A program made the translations under genes and the position numbers. Source: Flammula alnicola (taxonomy: Eukaryota; Basidiomycota; Agaricomycetes; Agaricales; Strophariaceae). From it: DNA of 30,318 nucleotides. The notes under the pieces are model-generated. The model searched no databases. It had not been told where the DNA came from and was given only the letters and a program-made list of their open reading frames with translations. Numbering within the stretch: position 1 is the first letter of the stretch; every line of letters starts with the position of its first letter. Shown in pieces: positions 1 to 11,250 of the stretch. The stretch spans positions 1-30,318 of the forward strand of contig JADNRV010000487.1 in assembly GCA_015499995.1 (NCBI GenBank), read 5' to 3'.

Positions 1-1680
<1,680 letters not shown>

Positions 1681-2173
1681 ATTATATTGCGAGCTCGCCC
1701 AGCAGGAGCGGTTTCGCCGTAACCGATTTCAAATTTTTATTGCTTGCCTCCTAATTTGCATAGGTATTTCCTTGTCTACATATATTTGCATATATATATT
1801 GTGTTCCAAGTCCTTTCACGGAATCCGCCATAGAGGGAAGAATACGCCCCATGATCAGTATATGCAAAGGTGGCTCGTGCCACACCCTAACCAAGTTCAA
1901 GTTCATGAAGTCGGTCCATCCACAATCGAAGCTCTTATGTAAAGGAACCGATAGGTACCACTACTCCTACTACACCCCTCAAACAACATTGATCGAGCAG
2001 GACGCGTAGCCACACGATTGAGCGCCAGCGCGGTGGATGTTGGATTTTGGGCGGATTAACCTAGAGGACTCCAATTCCCGCGATGGGAGGTAGTGCATAG
2101 AGCCCACGAAAAGGTTAGAACGGTAATCGAGGACGCGCTTTGGTCATCTATAATGACTGGAAACGAGCAGTAT
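1681..2173. other. Peroxidase copy 1 3' flank, no gene seen
   Basis: The first ~80 bases after the stop codon are clearly homologous to the 3' flank of copy 2 (18345-18430), so the duplication included the 3' UTR. After that the two diverge. I see no further gene before the KRE6-like inverted copy begins near 2174. Confidence 0.6.
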
Positions 2174-3098
2174 CAGAATTAAGGCCAACTTGGGGAAGTT
2201 TGAGAATGGGTGGAGGATGGAGTGCACGGCATGACGAGACGCGAGTCGAGGGACGTGATCATCATAATGACTTTTGGTATTGGGTCTCTATAAGTAAGTA
2301 GTGTGAGTTCGAGCTTTCTCTGGAGCAACGTGAAGAGGATAAGGAAGGAAGGAGTGAGAACGCGCAGGCAGGCATATGACACCGTGCATGACGAGAACTT
2401 CTGATCATTGATAAACTCCAGGCTATCCGGGCTGTACGTATACCGCGTGGTTGTGTTATGGATCATAGGATCATACAGAAAAAACTCGGAAGGAACCAAG
2501 GATTGGCATTGGCGAGACGGGATGGTAAGTAGGCATAAGGTGGTAGGGATCTAATTGAGGAGGTGTTGGCTAGAAGGGCGTCGGCCCGCCTTACGACCAT
2601 AGTAGCCTGTAGGCGAGACGTAGAGCGGGGCGAGGGCCGCACTGGTTACCATGGGTATTGCTGGCCGCAGGTATCAGACATGGCGTATAACGGATGGATG
2701 GATCATCATGGATGGGTGATGCGATGTGGATGCGATGGACAAGACGGTATCGAGTAATATCGAGTAAGTACGTGGGTTATATTAACTACAGGCGGTACAT
2801 ACAAGCCCACTTTCACCCCGCCATACGCATGGACAGCAAAGGTCGAGGGTCGTTCGAGACGTCGGGCATTGATAAAAACCAACAAAGAGTAGATGGGAGA
2901 GATTATGTCAGCAAGGTGATTCGCTTACTTGATACACTACCACTCTCTCTCCATCTGACCTCTCTTCGTTTTTCGCCGCCTCTCTTTTCGCTTTGTCGTC
3001 GCTGTCGTCGTCACATAGGAGGCAACCGTGTTGGCAGGACCTCAATCGCCCACGCACGACTTTTTTTCTTCTCGTAGGAACAAGGTTTTGACGACTCG
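2174..3098 (+). repeat. Inverted duplicate of the KRE6-like gene's upstream region
   Basis: This stretch matches the reverse complement of about 29280-30247. Examples are GGGGAAGTTTGAGAATGGG at the left edge, the GCGAGACGTAGAGCGGGGCGA stretch near 2612, and TTGGCAGGACCTCAATCGCC near 3030. The two copies are collinear but diverged, with small indels. It carries the 5' flank of the partial gene copy that follows. Confidence 0.8.
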
Positions 3099-3990
3099 AT
3101 GGCGAGTGCACGCTCCCCTCTCGTCACTCCCCTCTCGACCCCTCCCATATCTCCATATCCCACAACAACACCGACGACACTCCCTCCTCCATCATGATCA
3201 GTGGCAGCGCCACCAGCTCAGCCGGCACGCAGCACCTCCGCGAAGGAGGCCCACCATCCGACAGCGGCGACACCGCACAATACGTCGACTTTGTGCCGCC
3301 CACCGCGCTACCCGACCCCGTCCGCAGCGCCACCGGCGCATACCGTTCGGCTATGAACACCCTGCACCTCCTCGAGGACGCCCGCCTCTTGGCCTCGCCC
3401 ACCAACGGGTCGTCGACGTTTTTGCACCAGAATCGATTGTCATGTGTTATATTGGTCTGTTTCAAGGGACTAGTACAAACCCACACATTCCTTTCCGTGG
3501 CGCGGGATCCTCAAGAGTCAACGTAGGGATGCTTGTGTTCCTGATTCTGGCGCTGCTGTGCTTGTTTATTTTTTATCTCGTCCTGCGGTTTTTTGGGGAT
3601 CAGAAGCAGAATCAGGCGATTGAGGGGAATATTCGGATTAATCCTACGGCCCGGGTGCGTTTTTTTGGCGTTTTTCTTCTTTTCCTCCTCCATCTGATCC
3701 TACTCCATCTGACATAATGTTGACGTAGGTCAGGCGCCGGTTCTGTACGTCGCTCCTCGTCTTGGCCATGTGTTACATATCAACCTAACCCCCTCGTCTA
3801 GAGTATTGCAGTTTCCAAATGCCCGAACTCGTCGACGCCGAAATGCCGCCAGACGCGCGCACCCGCACGGGCTTTTAATACCCCGGGCAGGAGTTTTTAT
3901 CCAGGTACGTGACCGTTCTGTGTTGTTCTCCTTCTTTTCCTTTTCTCCCTTCCGGCCTTGTGGTGGTTGGATGCACGCAAGCCAGAAGTC
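3099..3990 (+). pseudogene. Truncated, rearranged copy of the KRE6/SKN1-like gene
   Basis: ATG at 3099 opens MASAR like the intact gene, but that frame stops at a TGA near 3192. Blocks that follow match the intact gene: [28 protein letters not shown], then a jump of roughly 0.9 kb across an unrelated ~40-nt filler (about 3430-3475) into the membrane-segment exon ([18 protein letters not shown], about 3527-3590). The next pieces are the 16-nt QAPVL exon (about 3730) and the MPELVDAE exon (about 3813). In the last exon about 38 nt coding for the start of the GH16 fold ([13 protein letters not shown] in the intact gene) are gone, and a TAA follows at once. Homology ends a little way into the next intron. 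It is a decayed 5' fragment and cannot encode an enzyme. Confidence 0.85.
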
Positions 3991-5092
3991 AGTGCAATGT
4001 GCTGCACGTCTATCAAGGTACGTACGAGGACATTACATCTATTATCGTAGCCTCTTGAGTCGTGTAAATGCTCAATAAATGAAATCTTTGACGGTCTCGG
4101 CTGACCTGCGATAGGCTGCGATGAGAATTGTATGCATTGAATAACTTTTCTTACGCCCTCTCTTGTCCTTTGTTGACATTTTGCCTTTGTTAGATTATGT
4201 ACCCACGCTTGATCTCACCATGGCCACGAAGACACGATGCAGTGCCCAGAAGAGATCTTGTCATTGCATAGGTGCGTACATACATACATCTCATCTACGG
4301 TCTATGGACTCATTCCTGACTCGCAGGAAGCTCGTATCTGGGGTCGTTTAGGTGTTCTGGAGACATGGCGGTGTTGCGATACGGTCTTATGGTCTTAGGG
4401 TGAAATTTTCTGCAGCGTACCAAATCGCATCGTAAAGAGGACATCGCAAGCACTAGCAAGCGAGGAAGTTGAGACACACCTACGGCAATACGAAGAGCTA
4501 ACTAACCGAGCTACTGTGGGGCGGCGAGTGTCTGGACGAGTGTCGGCAGGGCGTTGAGCTGTTCAGCGAGAGACTATGGAACACGGAGAGAGGGATCAGT
4601 ACGGTGGTACGGTGTTCGAAGACAGCGAGTGATGCCAGTACTTCGCCAACAATGCCCATGCCTATGAACCCAGAACGGCCACCAGAACCGGAACCAGGAG
4701 GCTAGAGACTCACCAGCGGTCATGCGTATGCATCCCACGTACACCGCCCCCTTATTGCCCATCGTTCTTAGCGCTGTAAATGTTCGAATTGCAGCACATG
4801 GCGGAGGGCGTGAATTTCAGCGCTGGAGGTTGCGGGGCGGGATCAATGGCCAAGGTTAGGTCAATCCTACGGCTTCGGTGGCAACGCGCATACTCAGATC
4901 CCTATGCTGTATGACATCAGAATGGCACGCCAGCCCGACAACTGCTTATCCTCTGGGCGCCTAAATATGCAAGCCACACAGATATCGCGGAAGTGACCCA
5001 GGCATGTCGTAAAGCCAAATCTGCAAACTGTACATATTCGAAGCCTATGATACTGTATCATATCTATAACGTTGTACCGGCACTGAGCCAAT
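3991..5092. other. 1.1-kb stretch without a recognisable gene
   Basis: Only short frames with no recognisable motifs occur. It lies between the KRE6-like fragment and the 3' end of the terpene synthase remnant, so part of it may be the old terpene synthase 3' flank. Confidence 0.4.
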
Positions 5093-5373
5093 CTAAGCTG
5101 CACCGAACTCAAGCTGCTCCCTGGTGACATACCCAACCTCGCGGTGTTGTAAAGTAATCTTGCGGGTCTTCTGCACTTCTAAGCCATTCTTGCCGTAGTA
5201 CCGGTTCGTCTCGTAGCTCCAGGCGTCATATCCACGAACACATCTCCCCATCCGATTAATGTACTCCTGGACGGCGCTGTCAACCTCAGCGCCCCAAGAT
5301 GGCAAGCTCTTCTGGTCGGCCAGGAACTTCGCAACCGTTTTAGTGGCGTATCCAGATAGCCAATGCAACGCGT
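5093..5373 (-). pseudogene. Sesquiterpene synthase, C-terminal part (3' half of a split pseudogene)
   Basis: Read on the minus strand from the edge of the transposon nest, this frame runs without a stop to TAG at 5093-5095. It gives ALHWLSGY, then KFLADQKSLPSWGAEVD, GRCVRGYDAWSYETNRYYG and a basic tail. This is the C-terminal end of fungal class I sesquiterpene synthases, including the RY pair (SYETNRYYG) that contacts the substrate diphosphate. The block carrying the NSE metal-binding triad, which should come about 40-60 residues earlier, is not found on either side of the insertion. The frame also does not match that of the 5' half when the insertion is removed. Some coding sequence has therefore been lost as well as interrupted. 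Confidence 0.8.
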
Positions 5374-5404
5374 ACCGTTGCCGAGAAGGACACGGTCTAA
5401 CTTC

Positions 5405-6912
5405 CACTGTGGGAGCGGCTTAGGTTGCCGAGCAACCAAGGACAGGCTGAAAACTAGATTTCAACCTGTCCTTGGGTGATTATTAGGTTGATTTGAATCA
5501 ACCTAATATTTAGGTTGCGCGGCAACCTAGCAAAACAACCAAGAAAGTAGTGATATTAAGCCTACATAATTAGACCGTGAGTATGCTACTTTTCAACCAG
5601 ACTCGTCAGCCAGTAAATAGGCACTTATCAACCTAAGTATGCCCCAGTAGGAAAGATATTATATTTTTTGATAAGACTGTTAATTTATATATTCTAAACA
5701 TGTTCTGAGAAATTTTAAAGGAAAAAGGTTGACACCTGGAACAGGGTGGCATAAATAAGAATTTGGCGCGCACCTTTTTTTTTCCTAAGTCCAAAATGCC
5801 GCGTTGGATACTCAGTATCCGGCGATGGCCGATATTTCAAACTCCGCCTGAACAGGTGGTTGACCTTTGTTCTTAATCACCGTCGTCCTGGATCCATCCT
5901 AACCCCCAACTGCATATGACCCCGACGAGTCCCCAACAACCTAACTGACCATGGTCTGCTCACACCAAGGGCTGGCATTCGATTAACAGCAACACGAGGG
6001 CATAGGAAGTCTTAGGGAGATAGGAGGTAGGGACCCATGGTAGGAGGCCCATCAGGTACGTCACGAACAACGCCCCACGATGTCAGTGACAATGGAAAGC
6101 CATCTACGTGAATGGTAAGTGCTCCTTTTGAGCATGAGGAAAATAACCGGGATGCTTGCTTACTGGTTTCATAGGTACCCAACATGTCTGTGCAGATCCG
6201 TTCAAGGCGAAGACTATTGCCGACAACACGTGAATATTGACAGTGCCCGTTACAGTGGAATCGAGGGATGGAAGCGGGTATGAGAATGCAAAGCGCCAAT
6301 ATCTAGCAGGTAAGGTCCTCAAATATTGGACACGGAAGGTCGCATTCTGACCTTTCTCTGTGCTTGCCAAATGGCAACACCCATCACCACTTCCTTTCTC
6401 CGTGGTTCGCCACGTCTTCAGGTGTTGGATGCGACTTGGCATGGGAACCATATGCTTGAGGCCTCGCTGTGGGTTCAGCGATGGTGGCCTAGACTGTAGT
6501 AAACAGCGTGTACTCGAGTAGTTTGTTCTCATTTAAAGTTTGTAGCTGTATGTAACCTAGTATGTAGTCGCAATAATAGGTTGATTTTTGATTTAAAATG
6601 CCCACAGCGAGCTCAATCACGGTCCACGGAAGCTGCTAATTGGATACTATTTAACCAGCAATAGGTTGATTTTCGGTATGAATATAGGTTGGTTAACACC
6701 CTGTGTTAGGTTGATCATACACCTTACTCAACCTATTTGTACATAGGTTGAAAAGTTAAAAAATAGGTTAGAAAATGACTAAGGCGTCAACCTACTTACA
6801 AGGTTGACCACCAACCTAATGAAGATGAAAATCAACCTTTTATTTACTGATATGTAACCTAACTTAGGTCAAATCCTCAGGTTGACCATCAACCTGGGCC
6901 GCCCGCACAGAG
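5405..6912. mobile_element. CACTA-like non-autonomous DNA transposon, 1508 bp
   Basis: The left end is CACTGTGGGAGCGG and the right end, reverse-complemented, is CTCTGTGCGGGCGG. About 18 of the first 23 bases match. It is flanked by the 3-bp direct repeat TTC (5402-5404 and 6913-6915). Removing it restores the foldback arm exactly. Both subterminal zones (about 5420-5640 and 6575-6895) are packed with AGGTTG/CAACCT in both orientations, many forming short hairpins. A CACT start, a 3-bp TSD and dense subterminal motifs are all CACTA hallmarks. No transposase frame is present. Confidence 0.75.
6012..6532 (-). other. Possible captured intron-containing gene fragment inside the CACTA-like element
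   Basis: On the minus strand this core looks like exons separated by ~50-nt introns. One candidate intron runs from GTCAGAATG to ACCTGCTAG (about 6302-6351); another runs from GTACCTATG to CTCAAAAG (about 6121-6175). The exon between them is open in two frames and I recognise no protein family. CACTA elements are known to carry host gene pieces; that this is one is inference. Confidence 0.3.
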
Positions 6913-6924
6913 TTCGACCGTGAG

Positions 6925-7394
6925 TAGGGATTGTCAGGGGTAACCCTGGGGTATTTTTGCTGTACCCTTACCCTTACCCACCAAAACCCCTACCCTCCAC
7001 CAGGGGTAAGGGTTTTGGAGGGTATGGGTAAGGGTTTCTGAAAACCCAGGGGTATTTAATATTTTGGGGGGTATACCTGTTAAAATTGAGTGGAAACTGT
7101 TTTAAAATTTGTTTATTAATCAATGACATTAAATTAATCATTTTATAATGCTCTGTACAGTGTTCTCTTGGATCATAAGCCAAATGTGGGCACAAAATCA
7201 AGTAAAAAGACATAAAATAATTTTTTTCAGACATCTTTGGTATGCAAAAAGATCAAAACATTTCTCTTGGCAATACCCCTGACCCCTGCTGGGGGTAGGG
7301 GTTTTCCAAGGGTACAGAAATCTCAACCCTTACCCTTACCCCAGCATACCCTACCCAAAACCCCTGTGGGTTTTCAAACCCCTGACAATCACTA
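6925..7394. mobile_element. hAT-type MITE, copy 1, 470 bp
   Basis: Termini are TAGGGATTGTCAGGGGT and, reverse-complemented at the right, TAGTGATTGTCAGGGGT (16 of 17 match). An 8-bp direct repeat ACCGTGAG flanks it (6917-6924 and 7395-7402). Removing it restores the foldback arm. The 8-bp target duplication and TAG-starting termini point to the hAT superfamily. It has no coding capacity. The left part is G/C-run rich (CCCTTACCC and GGGTAAGGG motifs); the middle is AT-rich. Confidence 0.8.
7003..7034 (+). other. G-quadruplex-type motif in the MITE
   Basis: Five runs of three or more G are separated by 3-7 bases (GGGGTAAGGG...GGGTATGGGTAAGGG). The equivalent stretch in MITE copy 2, at 10662-10692, also keeps five runs. 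Confidence 0.6.
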
Positions 7395-7518
7395 ACCGTG
7401 AGCCTTCGGCTTCCTTTCCTTTCTCGTCGGCTGGGGTCCTTGTTACATTGTTGGTGTCTGCCTACGTCGTGACATCCAATATTTTAATGTCCCTAGTAAG
7501 TACTGGCCAATATTAGAT

Positions 7519-10028
7519 CAAGGGGGTACTGGGATTACAATGCCGGTAAAGATGCTTAGTGCGGGGTGTGTGTGAACTACTAGATAATCAAGTAGTCGCT
7601 TTCAATAGACTTTGTAATGTCTATTAGAGAGATACTATCAAATCCGACTTGCTTCACTTTTAAATAACTACTTTACTACACTCAAACACCCAAATCAATG
7701 TTTAGTTGACTTAGTTCGTCCAAGGGGAGGATAATAGTTTTATAATATCGATACCTGATAGTAGGTGTGCGATAAAAGAAGGTGTTTAACTATACAACGG
7801 CTCAGGCAAGGCCTTAGGCGCGTTTATAGCCAATGGGTCGTTTTAAGTCCAATAGACTTGTGTAAATTCTGGTCTGGTACTCGGAAACTAGTGCTCTATG
7901 CACAAACTGCTAACTGATCTCGCTTTGTCTTGTTCTCCAATTGAGAAGATGGCTCTATGCCCTTTAACTTGTCTTTACTTGTCTCAAAAACTATACTTGT
8001 GGAAAGAGGCGCGCAGATGTCTGATCCGCCGACACTACAGTCCCTTAACAATGGCCAGAGGCGCGTAGACGCTTTCGTCCACCGACACTACAGTCCAGGT
8101 CCCCAGATGTCCTTTGACAAAGGGTAGGTTTTGAACAAGTCACTTAGACAGGTTCCTTGGCTTATAACTCTCTTTACTTGTCTTGGCGAATCACTTAGAC
8201 ACGCGTTCTCGTCTTAACAGTTCGTTTATATCGTTACTTGGTTTCTTTTTATATTATGGGACTCTCGCTTTGAAGCTACTTGGTACTTAGAGGTGAAACA
8301 CTTAAGATATAATTCTTAAGCGCTTGTATCTCGTGGGTCGTAAATTGCTTGTATTCTACGGTGTTACAGGGCTGCTTATATACTACTGAGACGATATATT
8401 ATTACATAGACGCAATGACGAGAATATAGAGATTTCATGGGCATTTGTGCGCGAGCGGCGGCCTTGTGGAGTACAGTTTCCGTGCGCGTCCGCTCAATCA
8501 TGCCTTTTTGGTTGGATCGGGAGCTCAGATCGTCGTCGGCTCGGCTAACTTAAGCGCCTAAGACTTACTCCTCCTCGACCGCGTGGTATACAGGCTCGTG
8601 ACCTTTCGTTTTCATTGGTATCTTGTCTTGTCATTGGCTATCGACTGACCGGAGCATAGACGCGCTTACATCTCGTCGGAGACGCTCGGGCAATCCTCAC
8701 CCGTTCTGTCCGTGATAATCCTCGTGATTAGGGTTGTAACCCTTTGTCCTCCGTACCCGATACTCTGGTACTCTCGGCGTGCATCTGGGATCTCGCTGTG
8801 TCGAGTTATGCACCCCGGAAATCTTCCTGTACCAAGTTATTACCCGATATGGTATGTGTTCCCAATTTGGTATCCCTTTGATCCGAGCTTTGATCGGCGT
8901 TGCTACAGGCGCGTCTATGGGCGTCTGCTTTACCCCGCTGCTCCACTGTCCTCGGTGCCTTCGGCAATGTCACGCGACCTGTCCTGTAGTGTGCCTAGAT
9001 GTCCGTTCTTTAATCTAGAGACCCGCGCCCTCGCTGTATAGGCCGGATGGTTAAGATATTACTGAAAGGCGCCTATTCCGTACACTTCATTAGATGTATT
9101 GACTGTTATCTCAATAGTTACTAATGATAATGTCTTTATTAAACCGCGCATTCCTCGTTATCTTGTATAGTTTCCTCTAGTCCTTAGTAGTCTTGTCATT
9201 GTAATGTCCGGACTTGTAACATTTAGACTACGGTATAAGCTTTACTAAGTGCTAAAAATAGCTCAGGTAAGGAGAATAGTAGTCCGTTCACAGCTAGCCG
9301 CTCGCGGTCTCTTCACCGGGCCTGACGTAGGTAGGGAGGGTCGGCCGCCAGGCCGCTAAATTTTTTGTAAGGTGTACTTAATATTTAACCATATATCGCT
9401 ATTTTAGGCACATTATAGCATATTTTACATCTTATATTGACCAATAGAGGTGTCTAGCAACCTTCAAACACCTTGAACTGTCAAAGGGACCACATTATAA
9501 GTCAATGATGCCAGAAAGGGAATGTCACATGACCCCAATCACGCATCAATCTCATACGGCTTTCTGCCAAGCTTTATGTTTGAGGGCGCCTATCGATTTA
9601 CAAGGCTATCTCCCAGACAAATAAAATCCTGTGTGCTGGATAGAGTGTTATGGAGTGATTTAAGCACTGCATATGCAGAGGTATATCCTGATAAAGGAAC
9701 AGTTCAATGTAAAAACACAAAGTGTGTTACAAAATGGGTATGTACTGTTTATTAATTTTTTTCATGACATTTCTTATTAACTATGGATAGTATCATCTCA
9801 ACTGTGTTGGTTTGGACATTGCGCCAAGGGGCTGGATGCGCGAAACATGCATTTCCAATGGTGCGGGGTGTGCGGCAAAGGCATGTGCCGGATTCCAAAT
9901 TGATTGTATATACTATATTAGGATATATTGATCGTTATGTAATGCTTACGATGGAGGGTGGGTCATCCGCCAGGTCCTTAAATATTTTGTCGACGTAAGG
10001 TAATATCTAAGGTTTCGGTACCCCCTTG
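7519..10028. mobile_element. hAT-like non-autonomous element, 2510 bp
   Basis: It starts CAAGGGGGTAC and ends GTACCCCCTTG, an 11-bp perfect terminal inverted repeat, with the 8-bp direct repeat TATTAGAT on both sides (7511-7518 and 10029-10036). Excising it rejoins the foldback arm in register. I find no recognisable transposase. The frames at 8712-9041 and 9522-9755 have no known motif. A duplicated block (about 9331-9385 and 9950-10010) sits in the right third. The short duplicated motif CCGACACTACAGTCC occurs near 8029 and 8081. Confidence 0.75.
9331..10010 (+). repeat. Pair of diverged ~50-bp direct repeats near the right end of the hAT-like element
   Basis: GGAGGGTCGGCCGCCAGGCC...AAATTTTTTGTAAGGT (about 9335-9375) resembles GGGTGGGTCATCCGCCAGGT...AAATATTTTGTCGACGTAAGGT (about 9955-10002). 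The second copy lies just inside the element's right terminus. The first may be the former terminus of a related, shorter element. Confidence 0.45.
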
Positions 10029-10357
10029 TATTAGATGCTTATGTTGTGAATATCATGAGGAGGTTGGCTCGCGGCTGGAGCAACACTCAATGATCTATTC
10101 AGCAAAGATGTCAAGGAAGCGGGCATACCTCGACTCTCGAGAGCTGGCAAATCAAGTTACTGAAATATATAATGCGTGCTACAAAGAATTCTTTCAGAAT
10201 GATTAGTAATACTTTGTCACCTTCCTCCTTAATCCACGTAAGCTATTTCTTTCTGTCGATAGCAGGTATAACTAACAGGTTTGTTAGGGTTCGCTCATAA
10301 GGATTTCCTCAAGGAGGTGAACTCAACATATATATTCAACCATCAAAACCAATGTCT

Positions 10358-10732
10358 CTACCCCCAGCAGGGGTCAGGGGTATTGCCAAGAGAAATTATT
10401 TATTTTTTTTGCACACCAAAGATGACCAAAAAACATCTATTTTATATCTTTTTACAAGATTTTGTCTCCAAACTTGGCTTACTGTACAAGATAACACTGT
10501 AAATAACACAATTAACTAATTAATTTAATTGAATTGAGTTGTAAATAATTTTTAAAACAGTTTTCAATCAATTTTAATAGGTATACCCTCCAAAATATTA
10601 AATACCCCTGGGTTTTCAGAAACCCTTACCCAAACCCCTCAAAACCCTTACCCCTGGTGGAGGGTAAGGGTTTTGGTGGGTAAGGGTAAGGGTACAGCTG
10701 AAATACCCCAGGGTTACCCCTGACAATCCCTA
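10358..10732. mobile_element. hAT-type MITE, copy 2 (reverse orientation, truncated)
   Basis: Reverse-complemented, it begins TAGGGATTGTCAGGGGT at 10732 and follows copy 1 (6925-7394) along its length. It stops at CTACCCCCAGCAGG, so about 85-90 bp of the far terminus are missing. It lies in the loop of the foldback element. The truncation and the one-sided 40-bp loop (10733-10772) suggest that one deletion removed the MITE end and the matching loop sequence. Confidence 0.75.
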
Positions 10733-10772
10733 GGATTCCCGAAGAATACAGGTTCTGTGCACTGGACAGCGT

Positions 10773-11248
10773 AGACATTGGTTTTGATGGTTGAATATAT
10801 ATGTTGAGTTCACCTCCTTGAGGAAATCCTTACGAGCGAACCCTAACAAACCTGTTAGTCATACCTGCTATCGACAGAAAGAAATAGCTTACATGGATTA
10901 AGGAGGAAGGTGACAAAGTATTACTAATCATTCTGAAAGAATTCTTTGTAGCGCGCATTATATATTTCAGTAACTTGATTTGCCAGCTCTCGAGAGTCGA
11001 GGTATGCCCGCTTCCTTGACATCTTTGCTGAATAGATCGTTGAGTGTTGCTCCAGCCGCGAGCCAACCTCCTCATGATATTCACAACATAAGCATCTAAT
11101 ATTGGCCAGTACTTACTAGGGACATTAAAATATTGGATGTCACGACGTAGGCGGACACCAACGATGTAACGAGGACCCCAGCCGACGAGAAAGGAAAGGA
11201 AGCCGAAGGCTCACGGTCGAAGTTAGACCGTGTCCTTCTCGGCAACGG
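10773..11248 (-). repeat. Right arm of the foldback element (476 bp inverted repeat)
   Basis: This is the uninterrupted arm. Its reverse complement aligns to the four left-arm pieces from end to end without gaps. Differences fall near 7439, 7447, 7456, 10091, 10173, 10237, 10268 and 10299 of the left arm. All are transitions; all but the one near 10268 lie in CpG in one of the two copies. Confidence 0.85.
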
Positions 11249-11250
11249 TA

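Larger units (their letters stand above)
5375..11248. mobile_element. Foldback-type palindromic element (host of four nested insertions), inserted in the terpene synthase
   Basis: The ends are inverted copies starting CCGTTGCCGAGAAGG, bounded by TA on each side (5373-5374 and 11249-11250). After removal of the nested elements and their target-site copies, the left arm is 5375-5404 + 6916-6924 + 7403-7518 + 10037-10357, which is 476 nt. The right arm is 10773-11248, also 476 nt. I count eight differences between the arms. A 40-nt loop (10733-10772) and a truncated MITE (10358-10732) lie between them. The arms contain one open frame of about 100 codons (GWGPRYIVGVRLRRD near its start) with no family I recognise. 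No transposase is seen. TA flanks would suit a Tc1/mariner-mobilised foldback, but because TA is symmetric it could equally belong to the repeat. Confidence 0.82.

Noticed and set aside
3194..3526. Independent 110-codon gene
   Set aside because: It is the out-of-frame continuation of the KRE6-like partial copy and matches the intact gene's N-terminal blocks.
5480..5530. AGGTTGATTTGAATCAACCT-type hairpins as terminators or operators
   Set aside because: They are part of the dense subterminal motif array of the CACTA-like element and occur at both of its ends.
6955..7035. Telomere-like CCCTTACCC/GGGTAAGGG repeats
   Set aside because: The runs are irregular, are not TTAGGG arrays, and sit inside a MITE with clean target duplications.
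7560..8370. Possible solo LTR (TG...CA with a TATATAA-like tract near 8225-8400)
   Set aside because: A CA end near 8368 can be imagined, but I found no matching TG start with a 5-bp target duplication, nor a primer-binding site or second LTR.
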